DNA of 64,000 nucleotides from Symbiodinium kawagutii. Its lineage: Eukaryota > Sar > Dinophyceae > Suessiales > Symbiodiniaceae. Position numbers and translations under genes: made by a program. The stretch is from contig VSDK01015717.1 in assembly GCA_009767595.1 (NCBI GenBank), positions 549,883 through 613,882 of the forward strand. The letters run 5' to 3'. The notes under the pieces are model-generated. The model saw only the letters and a program-made list of their open reading frames with translations, did no database searches and was not told the DNA's origin. Positions 62,373-64,000 of this stretch are shown here, in pieces (positions within the stretch are counted from its first letter, which is position 1; the number at the start of each line of letters is the position of its first letter).

Positions 62373-64000
62373 TCCATTGTTGTATGTACAACATCTTCCA
62401 ACTCATCAGCCTCTGGCGTGCCCAGCGTAGGCCGTGGTCCCTTGAGCTTGCTCAGGTAGTTGGTGAGCCACTTCGAGTTCTCTGCAAGTGGTTTTCCCTT
62501 GGACCTTGTCATGCCCCTCTGGGTCTTCTCAAAGCCATAGCCCGTACCGACTATGTGAACCTTGCCCGTGTTCTCTTGGATGATGCCAGGTCCATCTCTC
62601 CAGCCACCTCCAGTACGGTAAGGTGCTTGCTGGGGTCCACCAACCATCTCGGGCTTGCTGACCTTCTTCTGCATCTTGTCTTTTTCACGTTCACCTGCCA
62701 CCAGCGAGACTGGTGGTTGTTGCGTCCCTGCTCGAGAGAAAATGGCTGCGGCTTCCAAACATGACATGTCGTGACAACCTGAACACTCATGTACATGGTC
62801 GTGTTCAGAGTCGTGAACATGCAACCCAACATCATTGCCCAACGGGTTCCCCGTACGGTCCTTATCTTCACCTTCTGCAGCTGCATGGTGGACGTGCTCG
62901 TTCTCTTCAACGTACAAGCACTTCCTTGATCCACCAGAGCAGAAAGTTTCTTGGTAATCCACCGTTCCAATCCGTAAAGGCCGAAGGTGTCTTGGGAGTT
63001 TCCCGTTGCGATGTCGCATTGCCGTCTCCAATGCGCCGATGTCGATGCAGAATAGTCCATTCTGCTTTGCTCGGCAAAGCTCAACTTCCACACCGTAATC
63101 CAGCAAGGTTGCTCTTCCAGCTCTCATGTCCTTCACCAAGCCCAATGTCGCCTGGTTTGGTAATGAGATCAGCAATGGCACAAACTGAGGACCTTCCAAC
63201 TCGAAGGATTCGATCACTCCTGCCAGAGACTTCACCTCTGGTCCAATGTCAATGGCAAAAGGGATTCGGAACATCTTCGAAGCCTTTGTCGCGCTACCAC
63301 CAACTCCGTTGTAGCTTTTCTCGGAGTGGACGTATTCCAAGGTAAAACCCTTGTTGCGCAACTTGGCAGCGGCGTTCTCGCGCCATGCTCTGCTGTGACA
63401 CGTGGTATTACAGCCCTCGTCGAGGACGGCCCATACTCCGCCATCCGGCTCAAGGATATCCACCTCACGGAGTTCCTGGTTGACAGTTCTGATGGGGAGT
63501 TGGTTCTCTGGAGTCCAGTTGTGGTACTCGTCGTACCCATGCCATGGGTCATATCCCCATTCGTCGCTGTCAGACCAACGACGTCCACCGACTGCCATGT
63601 GTGCCACTGGCTGCGACAGTGGTTGAGTCACAACATCGATGTTCTCCTGCAACATCTTGATCAGGTCGCCAACCCTGATCTTGTCGCCAGCTGCCTGGTT
63701 CAACTGCTTAGCACACTCTCGCAAGCAGGCCAGAGCTTCACCCTTGCTCAACTCCATCAGCTCTTGGCGCATCATGGTGGTTGAAGCTCGCAGCACTTCC
63801 TCACTGCTGGATGCAACGTTCTCTCCAACCTTCTTCCTGTCTCTAGCCACATCTTGTGGCATCTCTGAGATGAAGGTGTGACACTGCAAGCAAAACTTGC
63901 GTGACATCGTCTTGGAGCTTCCTCTCCAATCCCAGATGTTGTGAGGACACACATCGTATTCAAACTGCTGCTCAGGCAGCTTCTTCTTCTCTTTCGTCTG
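62285..64000 (-). CDS. gag: Gag-protease region of element 2 (partial at window edge)
   Basis: The frame is open from the stop at 62285 to the right edge, so the true start is outside. A possible zinc site lies at the edge side (CPH ... KFCLQCHTF, about 63870-63950). A protease-like motif VLDEGCNTTCH lies near 63420: an Asp with the neighbouring G and T of retropepsins but an unusual DEGC core. This is followed by a beta-rich stretch in which LLDYGVEVEL looks like the second half of a retropepsin fold (inference). A His/Cys-rich stretch (EHDHVHECSGCHD) follows near 62780. The last 88 bases overlap the Pol frame. Function is assigned by position before integrase. Confidence 0.75.
   Translation of the reverse strand, partial: QTKEKKKLPEQQFEYDVCPHNIWDWRGSSKTMSRKFCLQCHTFISEMPQDVARDRKKVGENVASSSEEVLRASTTMMRQELMELSKGEALACLRECAKQLNQAAGDKIRVGDLIKMLQENIDVVTQPLSQPVAHMAVGGRRWSDSDEWGYDPWHGYDEYHNWTPENQLPIRTVNQELREVDILEPDGGVWAVLDEGCNTTCHSRAWRENAAAKLRNKGFTLEYVHSEKSYNGVGGSATKASKMFRIPFAIDIGPEVKSLAGVIESFELEGPQFVPLLISLPNQATLGLVKDMRAGRATLLDYGVEVELCRAKQNGLFCIDIGALETAMRHRNGKLPRHLRPLRIGTVDYQETFCSGGSRKCLYVEENEHVHHAAAEGEDKDRTGNPLGNDVGLHVHDSEHDHVHECSGCHDMSCLEAAAIFSRAGTQQPPVSLVAGEREKDKMQKKVSKPEMVGGPQQAPYRTGGGWRDGPGIIQENTGKVHIVGTGYGFEKTQRGMTRSKGKPLAENSKWLTNYLSKLKGPRPTLGTPEADELEDVVHTTMEWHLMPATRRQAIQDGSFQRSRWSTNSLT

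Larger units (their letters stand above)
55776..64000 (-). mobile_element. Second Ty1/copia-type retrotransposon (element 2), cut by the right edge
   Basis: Two overlapping minus-strand ORFs encode a zinc/protease region followed by integrase, RT and RNase H in copia order. The 5' end (5' LTR and probably more gag) lies beyond position 64000, so the LTRs cannot be paired. The protein differs strongly from element 1: a protease-like LDEGC motif, a long charged insertion before integrase, and CHVDDLL instead of YVDDLL. It is therefore a separate family. There are no internal stops over 2198 codons, so this copy may be young or still functional. Its 3' end lies within about 300 bases of two minus-strand exons (55168-55477), so it probably inserted in, or just upstream of, that gene. 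Confidence 0.93.

Noticed and set aside
1..64000. Dinoflagellate spliced-leader remnants (as marks of retroposed mRNA)
   Set aside because: I did not find the 22-nt leader or an obvious relic by eye. A computed search for it on both strands would settle this.

Overview
The window looks like nuclear DNA of a dinoflagellate, in the style of Symbiodiniaceae or Polarella; this is an inference and no marker gene was found. It holds two large Ty1/copia-type retrotransposons with dinoflagellate-like polyproteins. The host genes are cut into many small exons, almost all on the minus strand, separated by introns full of TGGTT/AACCA-rich sequence. Several inferred introns start with GC or GA instead of GT, a known dinoflagellate habit, and degenerate CCCTAAA telomere-type units occur inside one repeat. 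No bacterial-type genes, rRNA, tRNA or CRISPR arrays were seen.

Layout: 1-2.4 kb, minus-strand exon pieces, including a two-exon cysteine-rich stretch whose reading frame joins cleanly. 3.44-13.06 kb, element 1 on the plus strand: a copia-type element with 148-bp LTRs, a primer-binding site matching the anticodon half of initiator tRNA-Met, gag, zinc fingers, protease, integrase, RT, RNase H, and then a dUTPase-like domain and a fourth ORF. It carries three frame breaks. 13.6-55.5 kb, minus-strand exons. The best supported set (31.8 to 20.9 kb, transcribed right to left) splices in frame through eleven exons into a right-handed beta-helix enzyme resembling glycoside hydrolase family 87 (alpha-1,3-glucanase/mycodextranase), with DGIN and NTGDD motifs 23 residues apart. 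Further upstream are a frame-consistent chain at 38.5-36.2 kb, a possible NPCBM-like piece near 34.9 kb, and Kelch/Asp-box-like exons at 54-40 kb. How many genes these make up cannot be settled from sequence alone. 55.2-55.5 kb holds the last two exons of another minus-strand gene. 55.8-64.0 kb is element 2, a second copia-type element on the minus strand, cut by the right edge.

The most unusual feature is the crowd of short terminal-inverted-repeat elements in the introns (families A to E and H here, 80-410 bp, mostly about 100-120 bp). In at least three cases the inferred intron is almost exactly one element and the exons on both sides join in frame: family A at 31.5 kb, family B at 37.9 kb, family E at 37.7 kb. 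This is what introner elements (transposons that create introns) should look like, with several unrelated families in one locus.

All exon borders come from reading frame and AG/GT, GC or GA signals by eye; none was checked against transcripts or databases.
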